This document shows, piece after piece, positions 62,360-64,000 of a DNA stretch of 64,000 nucleotides. The stretch comes from Winogradskyella litoriviva (GTDB lineage: Bacteria > Bacteroidota > Bacteroidia > Flavobacteriales > Flavobacteriaceae). A program made the position numbers and the translations under genes. The DNA is taken from NCBI RefSeq assembly GCF_013249065.1, contig NZ_JABRWQ010000002.1:124001-188000 (forward strand), read 5' to 3'. The notes under the pieces are model-generated. The model was not told the DNA's origin and did not search any database. It saw only the letters and a program-made list of their open reading frames with translations. Positions within the stretch are counted from its first letter, which is position 1. Every line of letters starts with the position of its first letter.

Positions 62360-63379
62360 TTATTGCAAATCTATTTGAAGTCCTAAGAAACTTGTATTTG
62401 AAGCTCCAGAATATCTTGCATGAGTATAACTAAATCGCAGTTTATTTAGTTTTATTCCTACACCAAACGACAAACCAGAAAAATTTCTTTGGTCAACAAT
62501 TCTTAATTCTTCTGCTCTTCTAAAGTTATAGCCTACACGCAAATTAAAACCACCTTCTGGAAACAATTCTGCTCCTAAAATTAAATGACGTAATCCTTTA
62601 CTAAAAAAACTAACTTTTTCTTCTGTTTGGTTACCATCTAAATCTGTTGTTGTTCTTGCAGGATTTGCCACTGAAATTGGCCACTTCTGTAAATTTTCTA
62701 AAGTTAAATGCCAACGCAATGGCATATTTTCTAAAGTTTGTGACATACCAAAATTAATTTCGAAAGGTAAAGGCTCATGTTGCCCTGCGTATGTAGAAAA
62801 TTGAGTTCCAAAGTTTCTAATGGTTAATGCGGCATGAAAATCTAATTTTTCGTTAATATACATTACACCAAAATCTAAAGCGCCACCTACAGAATTATAT
62901 TGCTCTAGTAAGGATGTTATAAACTTTGCATTTGCACCAACGTAAAAATCGGTATATGGAATTTGATAATTATAACCTAAAGATATGGCAGTTTCATTAC
63001 CATTAAATGTTCCGGTTGAGTTTCCATTAAGGTCATAACCATCAAAAGAACCGTAATTAACGTAAGTAACACCAAAATGAAAGGTTTGTACATGCCTATC
63101 CCAAGTGTACGCATATGCTGCTGTACCATAACTAATTCCTCCTAAATAACTCGAGTAATTTACGGCGAGTTGATTATTCATTTGGTAATTTATTGAAGCC
63201 GGATTATATAAGGCCTCAGTAACATCATGGTCAAAATTAGTGATGATTTTTCCACCTAAAGCGGCTTGTCTAGGTGATGATACCAAATTAAGAAATTGAT
63301 ATGTAGATTCTCCACCTAATTGCGCAAACACAGGTAATGCCAAAAGCATAATACATAAGGTGGAAATCCTTTTTATCAT
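62360..63379 (-). CDS. porQ: Type IX secretion system protein PorQ
   Basis: 339 aa with a signal peptide (1-19, LPVFAQ). The start of the mature part LGGESTYQFLNLVSSPRQAALGGKIITNFDHDVTEALYNPASIN is the PorQ signature, followed by a PorV/FadL-like barrel (HFGVTYVNYGSFDGYD, YQIPYTDFYVGANAKFI) ending LGLQIDLQ. PorQ is an outer-membrane part of the type IX attachment complex with PorU, PorV and PorZ. Adjacent to cmk. Confidence 0.92.
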   Translation of the reverse strand: MIKRISTLCIMLLALPVFAQLGGESTYQFLNLVSSPRQAALGGKIITNFDHDVTEALYNPASINYQMNNQLAVNYSSYLGGISYGTAAYAYTWDRHVQTFHFGVTYVNYGSFDGYDLNGNSTGTFNGNETAISLGYNYQIPYTDFYVGANAKFITSLLEQYNSVGGALDFGVMYINEKLDFHAALTIRNFGTQFSTYAGQHEPLPFEINFGMSQTLENMPLRWHLTLENLQKWPISVANPARTTTDLDGNQTEEKVSFFSKGLRHLILGAELFPEGGFNLRVGYNFRRAEELRIVDQRNFSGLSFGVGIKLNKLRFSYTHARYSGASNTSFLGLQIDLQ

Positions 63380-63452
63380 AAACGATGCAAAATAACTAAA
63401 TCTATCTTAAAACGCAGATATGATTTCTTTATTTTTTGATTCGAAAAATATT

Positions 63453-64000
63453 CTATTGTAGCTGTAATTTCTGGCCTACAGTTATGAGATTACTTGTTAA
63501 TCCATTTAAACGTTTTATCTCTTCAACGGTTGTGCCATTGTTTAGTGCTATTCGGTATAAATTATCACCATCTTTAACAATATAAACCGATAGATTATTT
63601 TCTTCAAATGAAGAAGTGTCAGATTCTACAATTCTCAATTTTTGACCAATAGTAATTACATTAGAACTTAGATTATTAATTCTTTTTAATTCACTAACGC
63701 TTAAATTAAATTGATTCGCTAAACTAAACAATGTATTTCCTCTTTCTACAATATAATATTCTGAATAATTTGTTTCGGAGTAGGTATTGCTTGTGTTAGA
63801 AACTGAATGTGTTACTGCATCAAAATTATTAACTCTAAGTCTTTGTCCTTTGTTAATAAGCGTTGTTTCGAGATTATTCGCCTTTTTTAATTCGGTTAAT
63901 GACACATTATATTTCTTAGACACGTCTAATAAAGTCTCACCTTCTTTTACGATATAAAAATCGGAATCTGAAACATAGCTAACATCACCATTATAAGAAT
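63453..64000 (-). CDS. LysM-repeat protein (5' end outside the window)
   Basis: Minus-strand frame open from 64000 to the stop at 63453; the GTG at 63923 is an internal valine, not a start, because the residues before it (YIVKEGETLLDV) belong to the first LysM domain. Three LysM domains are visible, each of the Y-x-V-x-x-G-x-x-L type, separated by Ser/Thr-rich linkers (SVSNTSNTYSETNYSEYY). C-terminal LysM arrays like this are usual on peptidoglycan hydrolases (glucosaminidase or M23 types), but the catalytic domain would be outside the window. Confidence 0.85.
   Translation of the reverse strand, partial: SYNGDVSYVSDSDFYIVKEGETLLDVSKKYNVSLTELKKANNLETTLINKGQRLRVNNFDAVTHSVSNTSNTYSETNYSEYYIVERGNTLFSLANQFNLSVSELKRINNLSSNVITIGQKLRIVESDTSSFEENNLSVYIVKDGDNLYRIALNNGTTVEEIKRLNGLTSNLITVGQKLQLQ

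Noticed and set aside
63453..63923. Treating the GTG at 63923 as the start of a complete 156-residue protein
   Set aside because: The frame continues upstream to the window edge, and the residues before the GTG belong to the first LysM domain.
1..64000. tRNA genes, prophage, toxin-antitoxin or defence island
   Set aside because: Intergenic gaps are short and I found no cloverleaf, phage structural gene, integrase or recognised defence protein.

Overview
The window is a piece of an AT-rich chromosome (roughly one third G+C) from a marine-type member of the Flavobacteriaceae (Bacteroidota). The evidence is the gene set: type IX secretion components and cargo (PorQ, PorP/SprF, type A and type B sorting domains), DUF4212/ActP transport, Bacteroidota-style porins, DnaX without the usual zinc module, DUF3822-RsmD, and promoters of the TTG-N19-TAnnTTTG type instead of -35/-10 boxes. 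The genus cannot be decided from the sequence. I see no tRNA, rRNA operon, prophage, CRISPR array or intact insertion sequence.

Layout. 1-800: a HAD phosphatase cut by the window edge and a small basic protein, divergent around a long inverted repeat. 780-13,900: a short-chain carboxylate module on the minus strand (acetyl-CoA synthetase, propionyl-CoA-synthetase-like enzyme, orphan receiver, symporter-histidine kinase fusion, ActP-like symporter with its DUF4212 partner, porin, an InsA-like DNA-binding protein, an alanine/glycine:cation symporter). 14,000-18,900: plus-strand SDR plus sugar mutarotase, a lipoprotein, a DUF1624-type membrane protein, a YcxB-like protein and an NTF2-fold protein. 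19,000-22,750: a tight minus-strand operon kdsB - HAD - CAT-like acyltransferase - kdnB - acyltransferase, pointing to Kdo/8-amino-Kdo lipid A core chemistry. 22,800-30,600: housekeeping genes (DUF4126, RecD-like helicase, DUF3822, rsmD, rnpB RNA, dnaX, a lipoprotein, miaE). 30,600-34,700: an outer-membrane barrel protein and sixA-ppk1-ppx polyphosphate genes.

35,036-52,010 is dominated by one 14-kb gene for a 4687-residue SprB-like surface adhesin, followed directly by a PorP/SprF-like protein and an OmpA/TPR/PD40 protein: a type IX secreted adhesin cassette. The adhesin gene carries three scales of internal repetition (1242, 882 and 384-387 bp), including two adjacent 387-bp units that are base-for-base identical.

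52,100-64,000: a small secreted protein, a type A T9SS cargo, a CAP lipoprotein, pdxH, two small STAS-like proteins around rnz, pyrB-pyrR, rpsA, a BON-LysM protein, cmk, porQ and the 3' end of a LysM-repeat gene.

Most notable: (1) a probable regulatory unit for acetate/propionate use built from a transporter-kinase fusion, a receiver with no output domain, and a transposase-derived DNA-binding protein, with one 19-bp motif at the head of both target operons; (2) an A10 tract at the end of DnaX domain III where slippage in either direction reaches a stop within two to six codons, which would make a gamma-like short form; (3) the recently expanded adhesin; (4) the kdnB-kdsB operon. These are readings of sequence only and none was tested by database search.
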